DNA from: Gramella sp. MAR_2010_147
GTDB taxonomy: Bacteria > Bacteroidota > Bacteroidia > Flavobacteriales > Flavobacteriaceae
DNA: 64,000 bases
Direction: 5' to 3'
NCBI RefSeq assembly: GCF_900105135.1
Contig: NZ_LT629741.1
Location: 2,170,001 to 2,234,000, forward strand
The position numbers and the translations under genes were made by a program. Under the pieces are notes generated by a model. The model was not told the DNA's origin. It did not search any database and saw nothing but the letters and a program-made list of their open reading frames with translations. Positions 8,852 to 18,091 of the stretch are shown here, piece by piece (within the stretch, counting starts at the first letter, position 1; each line of letters opens with the position of its first letter).

Positions 8852-10500
8852 TATTCGTTCAAATTATTTATTTCTACCGAGTTGATGATCCGCTCTGAAA
8901 TCTCTTTTGCATATTGATCATTTTCATTAAATATTACCATGATCTGCTCAAAACCACCTTTCTCGGCGAAATTCAGAATTACATATTCATTAGGAATAGA
9001 TTCTCCGGTCACAGGATTTTCTGCATCCAGAGTTCCAAAAACTTTTAAACCTTTAGCTCCATTAAGCGTAGTGAAATCTTCCTGTTTCATTACAATATTT
9101 CTCGCTCCCTGCCCCTCCAGACTGGTATAAATACCATCTACCGCTTTTTTAAGGTCGAATTGTACCTCTCCTTTAAACTTGATCGTACTCAGGGTGGTGT
9201 AATAATTACTTAATAAGCTTCCATAGATAAAAGTTTCAGATCCTACCATCATCTGTTGTACTTCCTGCGGCATTTCAATTTCTCCACGTTTAAGTACTCT
9301 TGGGGTCGTAACCGCAACACTAGGATTTCCATATTCACTTCTAATCCATTCGCCTTCCAGCAATTCTTTTGTAGGATGGCCTAAATAAGTATCTTTTACA
9401 TAGGTATAGCCTTTTGTGGCAATAAGAGCAGTAATTCCCAGCACTATGACCACAATCCCGGCTACAATTCCAATGATGATGCGTTTCTTTTTTCGCTTTC
9501 TGGCCTGTTCCTGAAGAAAAGCTTCATCCTGAAGTAATTCTTCCCGTGTAGGTTCAGGGACAGAAGCCCGAAGATCATCAATAATATGTTTTGTTCTGGA
9601 ACGATCTTCCTTGGCAGTGATCACATCTGGTTTCGATCTGGCAAACTTGGCAAGATCGGCTCTTTGTAAAATTCTTTCAAAATCACTGATGGTTCCATCG
9701 GTCAGTTTTAATTTACCTGCATCTTTCTGGGCGCGCAAATAAAGAATCAGCTCATTCGTGGTTCTTTCAAGACCATGATCGTATATTTTTCTATCCAGGT
9801 ATTTCCTAACAGCAAAACTCAGTTGAGAATAATATTCTTTAATCTCCCTGTTTTCAAGCAGGTGCGAGTTATCTAACTTCTGGAGTTCAGCCATGGCCTC
9901 TTCATAAGGAGGTAATTCTGGTTCCTGAGTATCTTTTTTCTTTTTTCTTATAATTAAAAAAGCGACAATTCCGGCAATCAAAAAGATCCCAAGCAGCCAC
10001 CAAACCCAATCTGGAATACTAAAACCGGCATCCACCTCTACAGAGGCTTTGATAGGATAAAGTTTCTGTTTTGTAGTATCTACTACTACATCATTTACCT
10101 CAATGGCAATAGAATCTGTGAAATAAGAACTGTTTTTTATTAAGATTTCCTGACCTGGAATCACATATTTTCCTGAATCGAACTGGGTTAGAAAATATTC
10201 CTTAAGCAATCTGTAATTACCGTTTTTTCTTATTGTATCCGGCTCCAGGGATTCTACCATTTCCAGAGGGGAAAAAGTTTCTCCTTCAGGAAAAACCACC
10301 AGGTCCCCAGGATCTGTTTGCACTTCTATCTTATATTTTATCTGCTCGCCAATTTTTATTGTAGTAGAATCTATGGAAGCAGACACTCTGGATTGTCCTG
10401 AAACTTCGGAAAAAGAAAATAGCAGGCACATAAAAAACAGAAATCCCAGGCCTCCTGAGATATTGAATTTTAAGTATGTTCTATCGTAAATTCTATACAT
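8851..10500 (-). CDS. BatD-like two-span membrane protein inserted between DUF58 and batA
   Basis: 549 residues. A signal peptide or helix (about 12-35) is followed by a beta-rich periplasmic domain (SASIDSTTIKIGEQIKYKIEV), a membrane helix near 165-185 with a KKKKD stop-transfer, a cytoplasmic helical domain (PYEEAMAELQKL...QLSFAVRKYLDRKI) of the kind that follows DUF58 genes, a second helix near 343-362 and a C-terminal domain of about 185 residues with no family I recognise. The first half matches the short BatD-like protein common at this place in moxR operons. The C-terminal extension looks unusual for it. It overlaps batA by one base. Confidence 0.8.
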   Translation of the reverse strand: MYRIYDRTYLKFNISGGLGFLFFMCLLFSFSEVSGQSRVSASIDSTTIKIGEQIKYKIEVQTDPGDLVVFPEGETFSPLEMVESLEPDTIRKNGNYRLLKEYFLTQFDSGKYVIPGQEILIKNSSYFTDSIAIEVNDVVVDTTKQKLYPIKASVEVDAGFSIPDWVWWLLGIFLIAGIVAFLIIRKKKKDTQEPELPPYEEAMAELQKLDNSHLLENREIKEYYSQLSFAVRKYLDRKIYDHGLERTTNELILYLRAQKDAGKLKLTDGTISDFERILQRADLAKFARSKPDVITAKEDRSRTKHIIDDLRASVPEPTREELLQDEAFLQEQARKRKKKRIIIGIVAGIVVIVLGITALIATKGYTYVKDTYLGHPTKELLEGEWIRSEYGNPSVAVTTPRVLKRGEIEMPQEVQQMMVGSETFIYGSLLSNYYTTLSTIKFKGEVQFDLKKAVDGIYTSLEGQGARNIVMKQEDFTTLNGAKGLKVFGTLDAENPVTGESIPNEYVILNFAEKGGFEQIMVIFNENDQYAKEISERIINSVEINNLNE

Positions 10501-10506
10501 TTTCTT

Positions 10507-11373
10507 TTAAGCTCTTCTTTTAAAATAGCCCAGTAATTTTTTTACATAACTCTCATCGGTGCGATTATTAATCACTCCGGCACCGCTTAGCGAAAAACTC
10601 TGGTGAAAGTAATTTAACCGGTCATTATAATACTTTGAATAAGATCTTCTCACAGACTTTGAACCGGTATTTACCATCATATATTCTCCGGTCTCTTCAT
10701 CCAGCATTTGAACCATCCCCAGATTTGGAATAGTTTCTTCCATTTTATCAAAAACCCTTATCCCGGTCACATCATGTTTACCCGCAGCGATCTTGAGGGT
10801 ATGTTGATATTCGTCTGCCATAAAATCTGAAAGCAAAAAGACGATCGCTTTTTTCTTCATAACATTAGATAGGTATTTTAATGCGGCTTTAATATCTGTA
10901 TTTTTATTCACCGGCTTAAATTCCAGTAATTCTCTGATAATTCTTAATACGTGAGATCTTCCCTTTTTCGGCGGAATATATAGTTCTATCTGATCTGTAA
11001 ACAGCATCAATCCAATCTTATCGTTGTTATTCGTCGCTGAAAACGCCAGGGTAGCAGCGATCTCAGTAATGACTTCTTTTTTTAGCTGCTGCTGTGTCCC
11101 GAACATTTCCGAACCAGAAACATCTACCATCAACATCATGGTGAGCTCTCTTTCTTCCTCAAAAACCTTTACAAAAGGTTCATTATAACGGGCAGTGACA
11201 TTCCAGTCTATACTTCTCACATCATCTCCAAATTGATAAGCACGAACTTCACTAAAGGTCATCCCCCTCCCTTTAAATGTAGAATGATATTCCCCGCCAA
11301 AGACGTGATCGCTCAGTCTGCGAGTTTTAATTTCTATCTTTCTAACTTTCTTAAGGAGTTCTTTTGTATCCAT
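10507..11373 (-). CDS. DUF58 family protein (MoxR-associated, VWA-like fold)
   Basis: 288 residues, started at MDTKELLKKVRKIEIKTRRL rather than the ten-codon-longer frame, since the extension (MIIENCLLKK) is derived from an AT-rich intergenic repeat. The DUF58 motif is clear at about residues 40-62 (FSEVRAYQFGDDVRSIDWNVTAR), followed by a VWA-like core (MLMVDVSGSEMFGT). DUF58 proteins almost always pair with MoxR ATPases, as here, where moxR ends 76 bp upstream on the same strand. They are thought to be the ATPase's partner in assembling or activating client proteins. Confidence 0.92.
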   Translation of the reverse strand: MDTKELLKKVRKIEIKTRRLSDHVFGGEYHSTFKGRGMTFSEVRAYQFGDDVRSIDWNVTARYNEPFVKVFEEERELTMMLMVDVSGSEMFGTQQQLKKEVITEIAATLAFSATNNNDKIGLMLFTDQIELYIPPKKGRSHVLRIIRELLEFKPVNKNTDIKAALKYLSNVMKKKAIVFLLSDFMADEYQHTLKIAAGKHDVTGIRVFDKMEETIPNLGMVQMLDEETGEYMMVNTGSKSVRRSYSKYYNDRLNYFHQSFSLSGAGVINNRTDESYVKKLLGYFKRRA

Positions 11374-11449
11374 CTTTTTCAATAAACAATTCTCAATAAT
11401 CAATTAACATTCGCTAACCAGATCATTGTTAACCAATAATTGTTAATTG

Positions 11450-12454
11450 TTACGGTACTTCAATCTCGTTTACGATCTTATTGATAAGATCTTCTGAAGT
11501 GATATTTTCGGCTTCGGCTTCGTAGGTAATACCAATTCTATGGCGCAGTACATCGTGAACTACGGCTCTAACATCTTCAGGCACTACATATCCACGGCGT
11601 TTTATAAAAGCATAGCATTTTGAAGCGATAGCAAGGTTGATACTTCCCCTTGGGGAAGCGCCAAAACTAATTAATGGTTTAATATCTTCCAGATTATATT
11701 TTTCCGGGGTACGAGTAGCAAAAACCAGATCCAGAATATATTTTTCGATCTTTTCATCCATATACACTTCCCGAACGGCAGCTTGTGCTCGAAGAATTTG
11801 CTCAAGATCTACCACCGGATTCACTTTTTCAAACCCACCTTTAAGATTCGCCCTGATGATAAGCTGTTCCTCGGCCATTTGAGGATATTTAATCACTGTT
11901 TTCAGCATAAAACGGTCTACCTGCGCTTCTGGCAGAGGATAAGTTCCTTCCTGCTCTACCGGGTTTTGAGTGGCCATTACCAAGAAAGGCCTGTCCAGTT
12001 TAAAGGTTTCATCGCCAATGGTCACCTGCTTTTCCTGCATTGCCTCCAATAATGCTGATTGCACCTTGGCAGGAGCACGGTTAATCTCATCTGCTAATAC
12101 GAAATTGGCGAAAATCGGTCCTTTTTTGATACTGAAATCGCTCACTTTCATATTATATATTAAAGTACCAACAACATCTGCCGGCAATAGATCTGGGGTG
12201 AACTGAATTCTGCTAAAACTACCGTGAACGGCCTGTGAAAGCGTATTAATAGCAAGGGTTTTTGCAAGTCCCGGCACACCTTCCAGCAAGATATGACCCT
12301 GACCAAGAAGCCCTATTAGCAGGCGTTCTACCATATGTTTCTGACCAACGATCACCTTATTCATTTCGCGGGTGAGCAGGTCTACAAAAGCACTCTCTTT
12401 TTCAATTTTTTCGTTAATACTGGTAATATCAACAGATGAATCGTTTTCCATCAT
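11450..12454 (-). CDS. MoxR family AAA+ ATPase
   Basis: First gene of the Bat cluster, 334 residues. Walker A is GVPGLAKT (residues 59-66), Walker B is LADEINR, and the sensor region ATQNPVEQEGTYPLPEAQVDRF is intact, followed by the MoxR C-terminal lid domain. MoxR ATPases act as chaperone-like enzymes that help assemble or activate protein complexes together with VWA proteins; here those are DUF58, BatA and BatB. It is cytoplasmic. The 153-bp gap upstream holds the terminator of the neighbouring DUF4382 gene, so the operon promoter should lie between about 12455 and 12550, though I see no clear consensus there. Confidence 0.95.
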   Translation of the reverse strand: MMENDSSVDITSINEKIEKESAFVDLLTREMNKVIVGQKHMVERLLIGLLGQGHILLEGVPGLAKTLAINTLSQAVHGSFSRIQFTPDLLPADVVGTLIYNMKVSDFSIKKGPIFANFVLADEINRAPAKVQSALLEAMQEKQVTIGDETFKLDRPFLVMATQNPVEQEGTYPLPEAQVDRFMLKTVIKYPQMAEEQLIIRANLKGGFEKVNPVVDLEQILRAQAAVREVYMDEKIEKYILDLVFATRTPEKYNLEDIKPLISFGASPRGSINLAIASKCYAFIKRRGYVVPEDVRAVVHDVLRHRIGITYEAEAENITSEDLINKIVNEIEVP

Positions 12455-12553
12455 GATTTTCAGATTTTGATGTCGTGAATATACGTACTTGTAGTAAGCG
12501 TCGCAAATTGAAAATTTATTGGATTTAGGGTAGTTAAATTTAGGTTAAAATAA

Positions 12554-12581
12554 AAAGGCAGTGCTTTGAAACACTGCCTTT
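12554..12581 (-). terminator. Terminator of the DUF4382 lipoprotein gene
   Basis: AAAGGCAGTG and CACTGCCTTT form a 10-bp stem with an 8-nt loop. On the minus strand the hairpin is followed by a T-rich tail, placing it just after the stop of the lipoprotein gene and separating that gene from moxR. Confidence 0.75.
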
Positions 12582-12607
12582 ACCACAAAATATTTTAATT
12601 AATTTTC

Positions 12608-13444
12608 CTAAAGTTCCAGTTCTCCAAGATCTGTTGTCTCGTTTGGTTTCACCTCAATATCGGTCAGGGCGAAAACAGTAAGACCAGAAGAAGCTTCAGG
12701 AATCACCTGTAGATCATAGGTTCCTGCAGGTACACCGTTTAGTGCAAAATCACCTTCTGTATTAGTGTAAGCAGAAATAGTAACACTTCCGTCACTCAAC
12801 TTCACAAGACTCTGAACATTAGTTTCAATAGTTGCAGGAATTACAACGCTACCTATTACCATTCCAGCATCGGCTTCAGCGCTTAATCTAATCACTGGTT
12901 TTAGATTATATCCACCATTTCCCTGAGCTACGATAGATTCTTCCACATCAAAATCAAGAAGAAAAGCATAGTTTTCACCTGCTTCTAATTCCTTATTTAA
13001 TTGCAATTTTAAACCAGATTGTTGCGCACTAGGAGTATTCAAGGGCTTTGATTCACCATTTACCACTACCGTATTTTCAGTACCCAATACCAGTCTCATC
13101 TGGCTAACATATCCTGCAGGTACTTCAGAATCAGCTAAAAGTTGAGAAATCCCTCCGGTTAGTTCCAGTAAATCATAAACTCCGGTTTGTACTCCACTAA
13201 GGCTTACCCATCCATCAGCATCAACTTCAGCATCTGCATCAGCTTCCACTTTAATCTGTACATCCTGGACGTCAATATTTACTTCATCATAATCTCCAGG
13301 AGCATCGGTCATTCTTACCGTCATATTTGCAGTTCCCCCGGTGGTTGCTTCACTTGAATCATCCTCACTGCAACTTGCCAATCCCAACGAAATGAATGTT
13401 GCGATCATTAAACTCTTTAAAGTTCCATTTTTCAAATATCTCAT
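12608..13444 (-). CDS. DUF4382 domain lipoprotein
   Basis: 278 residues. The signal peptide ends in a lipobox (LGLASC), and the next residues SEDDS resemble the acidic export signal that places lipoproteins on the cell surface in Flavobacteria; this location is inferred. The DUF4382 domain begins at about residue 40 (NMTVRMTDAPGDYDEVNIDV) and runs to about 185. A C-terminal carboxypeptidase-regulatory-like beta domain follows (YTNTEGDFALNGVPAGTYDLQVIPE). Both modules are extracellular and probably bind other molecules; no enzyme signature is seen. It is monocistronic, with its own terminator. Confidence 0.85.
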   Translation of the reverse strand: MRYLKNGTLKSLMIATFISLGLASCSEDDSSEATTGGTANMTVRMTDAPGDYDEVNIDVQDVQIKVEADADAEVDADGWVSLSGVQTGVYDLLELTGGISQLLADSEVPAGYVSQMRLVLGTENTVVVNGESKPLNTPSAQQSGLKLQLNKELEAGENYAFLLDFDVEESIVAQGNGGYNLKPVIRLSAEADAGMVIGSVVIPATIETNVQSLVKLSDGSVTISAYTNTEGDFALNGVPAGTYDLQVIPEASSGLTVFALTDIEVKPNETTDLGELEL

Positions 13445-13605
13445 ATGTAGATTTTATTAGTTCTGGCAGGATAACGACAAGCTTTATGCAAGATTTTCCC
13501 GGGACACTAAGATTTAACTTTTTTTAACGGATCTTAACCATGCTTTAATAGCACTTTCCCGTTTGATACATAATACTTTCTTACATTAGAAATAAAATTT
13601 AAAGT

Positions 13606-14358
13606 ATGAAGACAGCCCTCATCACTGGCTCCACGAGTGGTATTGGAAAATCTACAGCCATTCGTTTCGCTGTTGAAGGTTTTAAACTCATTCTATGCGG
13701 AAGACGTTCTGACCGTTTAGAGCAATTAAAATCTGAACTATCTGTAGAAACATCGGTACACATCCTCAATTTTGATGTGAGGAACAAAATTGAGGTTTTC
13801 GAAAAAATAGCCTCCCTTCCTGAAGAGTTTCGCCAGGTAGATATCCTGGTAAATAATGCGGGTAATGCACATGGCCTGGACCCCATTCAGGATGGAAACA
13901 TAGAAGATTGGGATGCTATGCTTGATATTAATGTAAAAGGACTTTTATATATAAGCAAGGCAATTATTCCCGGAATGCTGGAGAGACAGGCCGGGCATAT
14001 CATTAATATAGGTTCTACAGCGGGGAAAGAAGTTTATCCTAACGGGAATGTATACTGTGCCAGCAAATATGCTGTTGATGCCATAAACCAGGGAATGAGA
14101 ATAGATCTTAATGGAAATGGAATTCGCGTAGGAGCCGTAAATCCAGGTTTAACCGAAACAGAATTTAGTGATGTAAGGTTTAAGGGAGATATAGATAAAG
14201 CTAAAAAGGTCTATCAGGGATTTAAAGCATTGCAGCCAGAAGATATTGCCGATATCATCCATTTTGTAGTTACCAGGCCTTATCATGTAAATATCGCAGA
14301 TCTTACGGTAATGCCCACAGCACAGGCTTCCAGTACACTTGTAAACAAAAAAGCATAA
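13606..14358 (+). CDS. SDR family NAD(P)-dependent oxidoreductase
   Basis: 250 residues, classical short-chain dehydrogenase. The cofactor loop is TGSTSGIGKS at residues 7-16, NNAG at 83-86, and the catalytic residues are S137, Y150 and K154 (YCASK). The overall sequence resembles the YdfG-type group that oxidises 3-hydroxy acids or serine-like alcohols with NADP, but substrate cannot be read from the sequence. A possible promoter lies just upstream (TTG at 13563, TACATTAG at 13582). It is followed 33 bp later by the AlbA-domain gene on the same strand. Confidence 0.92.
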   Translation: MKTALITGSTSGIGKSTAIRFAVEGFKLILCGRRSDRLEQLKSELSVETSVHILNFDVRNKIEVFEKIASLPEEFRQVDILVNNAGNAHGLDPIQDGNIEDWDAMLDINVKGLLYISKAIIPGMLERQAGHIINIGSTAGKEVYPNGNVYCASKYAVDAINQGMRIDLNGNGIRVGAVNPGLTETEFSDVRFKGDIDKAKKVYQGFKALQPEDIADIIHFVVTRPYHVNIADLTVMPTAQASSTLVNKKA

Positions 14359-14391
14359 ATTTTTAAGCTATTCGCTTAACGCTACTAAAAT

Positions 14392-15528
14392 ATGATCAAC
14401 AAACGTCTTCTTATAAAAAACCTGCTTGCTCATAATGATGAGAATAGCTTTTATGATAAGAAGCGGCAGCTAAATATTGGTGAAAAAGAAGGCAAGGCGA
14501 AATTTTTAAAGCACATATGCGCATTATCTAATTCAAACCCCAAGAACAATTCATATATCGTGATTGGTGTGGAAGATGAGGATAGCAAAATTGTTGGAAT
14601 CGATTTTTTTGATGATAGTAAGATTCAGAATCTCATTAATGCCTACCTCAGCAATCCACCTATTATCTCTTATGAAAATATTCCATTCCCACATTTGCCA
14701 GATCATTTAGTAGTTGGCCTTGTAAGCATTAGACCGAATCACGGTAAAATTTGTTCTTTCAGAAAAAACATCTGGAAATATTATGGAGGATCTGTTTTCT
14801 TAAGAGATGGCAGTATAAGCATGCCAAAGGTCTTTGATATTGAGATAAAAGATGTAAACTCGGCACAGGTTGCGTCTATTGAAAATCATTCCCACAATCA
14901 CCTTGAATATACGCTGGATGGCGTCTTCGATTTTATGAAAAAGAGAAGGGATTACAATCCAACTTATAAAGTATTTAAGGAATATTTTGTAGTATGTTGG
15001 GCAGGAAAGATGAAAAAGATCAAGGGTGAAATGTATTTTTCCAGGGTAGATATTGAACTTATTAATGAACAGGTAAAACTTTTTTATTCAGATCTGGATG
15101 AGGTAAGTATTGTTCAGGATAACGATGCATTCAAAATTATAGAATATGTTCATCTGGGATTGCACGATCAGTTTAAATATTATCCCCTCGAGGAAGTCAC
15201 CATCAGTTTTCGAAATAATGGAAGCTACGATATAGACAGTAAATTACTATTTGAACCTCCAAGATTTGACAAAAAAACGCTTTTTCATATTTACAATACC
15301 AATCAGGCATTAATAAAGAAATTGGAAAAAGGCTACGATCTCAACACAGGAGATAGAAAAGATCTAAAAAATCTTCCTTCTACCTATTTAATATGCTATT
15401 TAAATAATTTTACAGAAGCTTTAACCAAACTTGAAGAAGCCAAGCCTTACCTTAAGGCCTATGATAAAGATGCCTATCACTCTTATAAAGAAAGCATGCG
15501 CATTCTAAGGAAAGTGAAATACAATTAA
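14392..15528 (+). CDS. AlbA_2 (Schlafen-type) domain protein
   Basis: 378 residues. The N-terminal 150 or so match the AlbA_2 putative nucleic-acid/ATP-binding domain: a start with a charged acid-lysine pattern (DKKRQLNIGEKEGKAKFLKH), then SYIVIGVEDEDSKIVGIDFFDD and a later GGSVFLRDGS. The C-terminal 220 residues contain no family I recognise; they are mixed alpha/beta with many aromatic and charged residues. There is no helix-turn-helix at the end, unlike many AlbA_2 regulators. The gene runs into a PPP-type phosphatase one base after its stop, so the two are coupled and may act together. Confidence 0.7.
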   Translation: MINKRLLIKNLLAHNDENSFYDKKRQLNIGEKEGKAKFLKHICALSNSNPKNNSYIVIGVEDEDSKIVGIDFFDDSKIQNLINAYLSNPPIISYENIPFPHLPDHLVVGLVSIRPNHGKICSFRKNIWKYYGGSVFLRDGSISMPKVFDIEIKDVNSAQVASIENHSHNHLEYTLDGVFDFMKKRRDYNPTYKVFKEYFVVCWAGKMKKIKGEMYFSRVDIELINEQVKLFYSDLDEVSIVQDNDAFKIIEYVHLGLHDQFKYYPLEEVTISFRNNGSYDIDSKLLFEPPRFDKKTLFHIYNTNQALIKKLEKGYDLNTGDRKDLKNLPSTYLICYLNNFTEALTKLEEAKPYLKAYDKDAYHSYKESMRILRKVKYN

Positions 15529-15529
15529 T

Positions 15530-16258
15530 ATGTCAAGAAAATTAGTGATTGGAGATTTACATGGAGGCTTGAAAGCTTTGATTCAGCTCCTTGAAAAAAT
15601 AGACCTTTCGCCCAAAGATCAACTTATTTTTCTTGGGGATTATGTAGATGGCTGGAGTGATTCTGCAAATACTGTTACGTACCTTATAGAACTGGCAAAA
15701 CAGAATTCCTGCATTTTCATTAGAGGGAATCATGATGACCTTGCTCACAAATGGCTGGAAACCGATGAGATGAATCAAAAATGGCTGGAACATGGCGGTC
15801 AATCAAGTATAGACGCCTACAGGAATTTTAGTGAAGATGAAAAAAAAGCGCATATAAAATTCTTTAGGGAAATGTTCAATTTTTATAAAGATGACGAGGA
15901 GCGTTTATTTGTTCACGCAGGCTTTACGAACCTTCACGGTCCTGATTTTGAATATTATGACACAGGATTTTATTGGGATCGCACCCTCTGGGAAATGGCG
16001 TTATCAATGAAAGAAGACCTTAAACCAGAAAATGATTTTTACCCTAAAAGACTTCAGCATTTTAAAGAAATATATATTGGTCACACTCCGGTTACCCGCA
16101 TTGGTGAAAGCAAACCTGTAAAAAAAGCTAATATCTGGAATGTAGATACAGGAGCGGCTTTTAAAGGATCTATTTCAGCAATTGATGTAGATTCTAAAGA
16201 AGTTTATCAAAGTGATCCGGTTCACACCTTCTATCCCGATGAACAGGGAAGAAATTAG
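15530..16258 (+). CDS. PPP-type metallophosphoesterase (serine/threonine phosphatase-like)
   Basis: 242 residues. The metallophosphatase motifs are all present: GDLHG (residues 8-12), GDYVDG (41-46), GNHDD (71-75), a histidine in VHAG (about 133-136) and the later GHTPV. This is the bacterial PrpA/ApaH-like group, cytoplasmic, using two metal ions to cleave phosphoesters; targets could be phosphoproteins or dinucleotide polyphosphates. Its ATG follows the stop of the AlbA-domain gene by one base. The functional link between the two is inferred only from this coupling. Confidence 0.9.
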   Translation: MSRKLVIGDLHGGLKALIQLLEKIDLSPKDQLIFLGDYVDGWSDSANTVTYLIELAKQNSCIFIRGNHDDLAHKWLETDEMNQKWLEHGGQSSIDAYRNFSEDEKKAHIKFFREMFNFYKDDEERLFVHAGFTNLHGPDFEYYDTGFYWDRTLWEMALSMKEDLKPENDFYPKRLQHFKEIYIGHTPVTRIGESKPVKKANIWNVDTGAAFKGSISAIDVDSKEVYQSDPVHTFYPDEQGRN

Positions 16259-16292
16259 GCTTTTTTTATTACAGCTTCTAACAGCATATTCA

Positions 16293-16300
16293 TATATTTG
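16293..16300 (+). promoter_or_regulatory. Possible -7 element in the long leader of the desaturase gene
   Basis: TATATTTG matches the Bacteroidetes -7 consensus TAnnTTTG exactly. It would give a 5' leader of about 125 nt before the desaturase ATG. No good TTG -33 box was found at the usual distance, so support is modest. Confidence 0.35.
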
Positions 16301-16431
16301 AAGTCCAATCTTTTCCATCCTGGAATTAGCAGGATTTTTATGGATTTGAAAAGCTGCATAGTTATTGCAGATATTATAAGTAAAAGGCCCTAAATATTTG
16401 GCTTATAATTGTTTTAGTAAAGATTAAAAAA

Positions 16432-17436
16432 ATGGCATTAGACAATATACGCTTGGAAGTTATGCAAACGGTCGAGAAATCTGTTCAAGGTTTTATCGAT
16501 CAATATCTTATTCCTGTTGATGAAATATGGCAACCAACAGATATGCTTCCAAATTTACAGGATGACAAAGGTTTTGATGAAGTTCATCAAATAAGAGAAG
16601 AAGCCAAAGAATTAGGATATGATTTCTGGGTAGTTCTTGTTGCTGATATGGTTACTGAAGAAGCTCTTCCAACTTACGAATCCTGGTTAATGGATATGGA
16701 AGGAGTAGAACAGCATGGAGCACAAAGAGGTGAACAGAATGCTTGGGCTAAATGGGTAAGACACTGGACTGGTGAAGAGAACCGTCACGGGGATACCTTA
16801 AATAAGTATTTATATCTATCTGGAAGGGTAGATATGAAGGAAGTTGAAAAAACAACCCAGCACCTTATCAATGATGGTTTTGATATCGGTACCGGTCGTG
16901 ATCCTTATAGAAATTTTGTTTATACGAGTTTTCAGGAACTAGCTACTAATATATCACATAAACGTGTAGGACAATTAGCTAAGAAGAAAGGGAACAAGAT
17001 GCTTGGTAAAATGTGTAATATCATTGCGGGAGACGAAATGAGACATTATATGGCTTACAGAGAATTTGTAAAGACCATTTTTGAACATGATCCAAGTGAA
17101 ATGATGCTCGCGTATGTAGATATGATGAAGAAAAAGATCGTAATGCCCGCACAGTTCATTAGAGAATCTGGCCAGGGAATTGCGGAGGCTTTTGAAAATT
17201 TCTCCAATGCAGCGCAAAGACTGGGTGTTTATACCACCTACGATTATATTGATATTCTAAAGAAATTAAATGGATACTGGGAGATAGACAAGATGAGATC
17301 TCTTACCGATGAAGCTGAAAAAGCCAGAGATTATTTAATGGCATTACCAGATAGAATGACAAGAATCGCCGATAGAATTGCTGTTCCACAGGATCAGCAT
17401 AAATTCAAATGGGTGGAAGCTAACGGAATGGTTTAA
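16432..17436 (+). CDS. Acyl-ACP desaturase (stearoyl-ACP desaturase family)
   Basis: 334 residues. Soluble ferritin-like di-iron enzyme that puts a cis double bond into acyl chains carried on acyl carrier protein, so it tunes membrane fluidity. Both iron motifs are intact: E115-E116-N-R-H119 and D201-E202-M-R-H205, plus E169 and H176 in SFQELATNISH. No membrane helices. The gene stands alone, with a 173-bp leader upstream and a strong terminator downstream. Such genes are regular in marine Flavobacteria. The family call is firm; the double-bond position is not predictable here. Confidence 0.95.
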   Translation: MALDNIRLEVMQTVEKSVQGFIDQYLIPVDEIWQPTDMLPNLQDDKGFDEVHQIREEAKELGYDFWVVLVADMVTEEALPTYESWLMDMEGVEQHGAQRGEQNAWAKWVRHWTGEENRHGDTLNKYLYLSGRVDMKEVEKTTQHLINDGFDIGTGRDPYRNFVYTSFQELATNISHKRVGQLAKKKGNKMLGKMCNIIAGDEMRHYMAYREFVKTIFEHDPSEMMLAYVDMMKKKIVMPAQFIRESGQGIAEAFENFSNAAQRLGVYTTYDYIDILKKLNGYWEIDKMRSLTDEAEKARDYLMALPDRMTRIADRIAVPQDQHKFKWVEANGMV

Positions 17437-17469
17437 GTGGCCGTTAACCATCTTGTTATTAAAATTATA

Positions 17470-17494
17470 AACCCTGCGATATATTAGCAGGGTT
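17470..17494 (+). terminator. Terminator of the desaturase gene
   Basis: AACCCTGC pairs with GCAGGGTT over a 9-nt loop and is followed by a run of T. Confidence 0.85.
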
Positions 17495-17539
17495 TTTTAT
17501 GTACATTCTTTTTATAAATCAATGATCTAAATACCAGTT

Positions 17540-18085
17540 ATGAAGAAGATTTTATTGTGCCTGATTCTTATATCAGGAGTTAATATGGGTTATTCTCAAA
17601 ATGCCGAAAAGCAAAACGAAATAAAATTGAACATTGCCAATACTATAGCAATAGCGTCGGTAGAATTTGGATATGAACGCTTCCTGGACTACCATCAGTC
17701 CATTGAAGGAGTGATATTGATCAACGATCGTATAAATTATCATTCTGAAAGTGGTTCCAGAGATTTTCAAACCAACAGTTTCAAACTTGGTTATAACTAT
17801 TATTTTGGAGAAGATTATACGGCATCAGGCCTTTATGTAAATCCATTCCTTAAATATAGAACCGGAGAGTTTAGTGAAGAAGATAGAGATGTAGAAGCGC
17901 CAGAAATTGTTACAGATATGAATTCTTTAATCATAGGAATAGGCTCGGGCTATAAATGGAATTTCAACGATACCTTTGTATTGGGACCATTTATAAACGT
18001 AGGAAGAAATTTTAGTGAGGAAGTAAAAGACAGATTCTCTGCGATTGAATTTAACGCTGGTTTTAATATTGGATATAGATTTTAG
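17540..18085 (+). CDS. Outer-membrane beta-barrel protein (DUF3575/OmpW-like size class)
   Basis: 181 residues. A signal peptide (MKKILLCLILISGVNMGYSQ) is followed by alternating strands with aromatic girdles and a C-terminal phenylalanine (NAGFNIGYRF), the usual end of an outer-membrane barrel. About eight strands fit the length. Loops are acidic (EEDRDVEAPE). The specific family is uncertain and no ligand is implied. It is flanked by terminators on both sides, so it is transcribed alone. Confidence 0.75.
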   Translation: MKKILLCLILISGVNMGYSQNAEKQNEIKLNIANTIAIASVEFGYERFLDYHQSIEGVILINDRINYHSESGSRDFQTNSFKLGYNYYFGEDYTASGLYVNPFLKYRTGEFSEEDRDVEAPEIVTDMNSLIIGIGSGYKWNFNDTFVLGPFINVGRNFSEEVKDRFSAIEFNAGFNIGYRF

Positions 18086-18091
18086 ATAAAA

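Noticed and set aside
11374..11449. AT-rich repeats (CAATTAACAATTATTGG on minus strand) as an operator or origin
   Set aside because: Simple ATTGTTA-type repetition between moxR and the DUF58 gene, without symmetry or DnaA-like boxes; it also produces the false N-terminal extension of the DUF58 frame.
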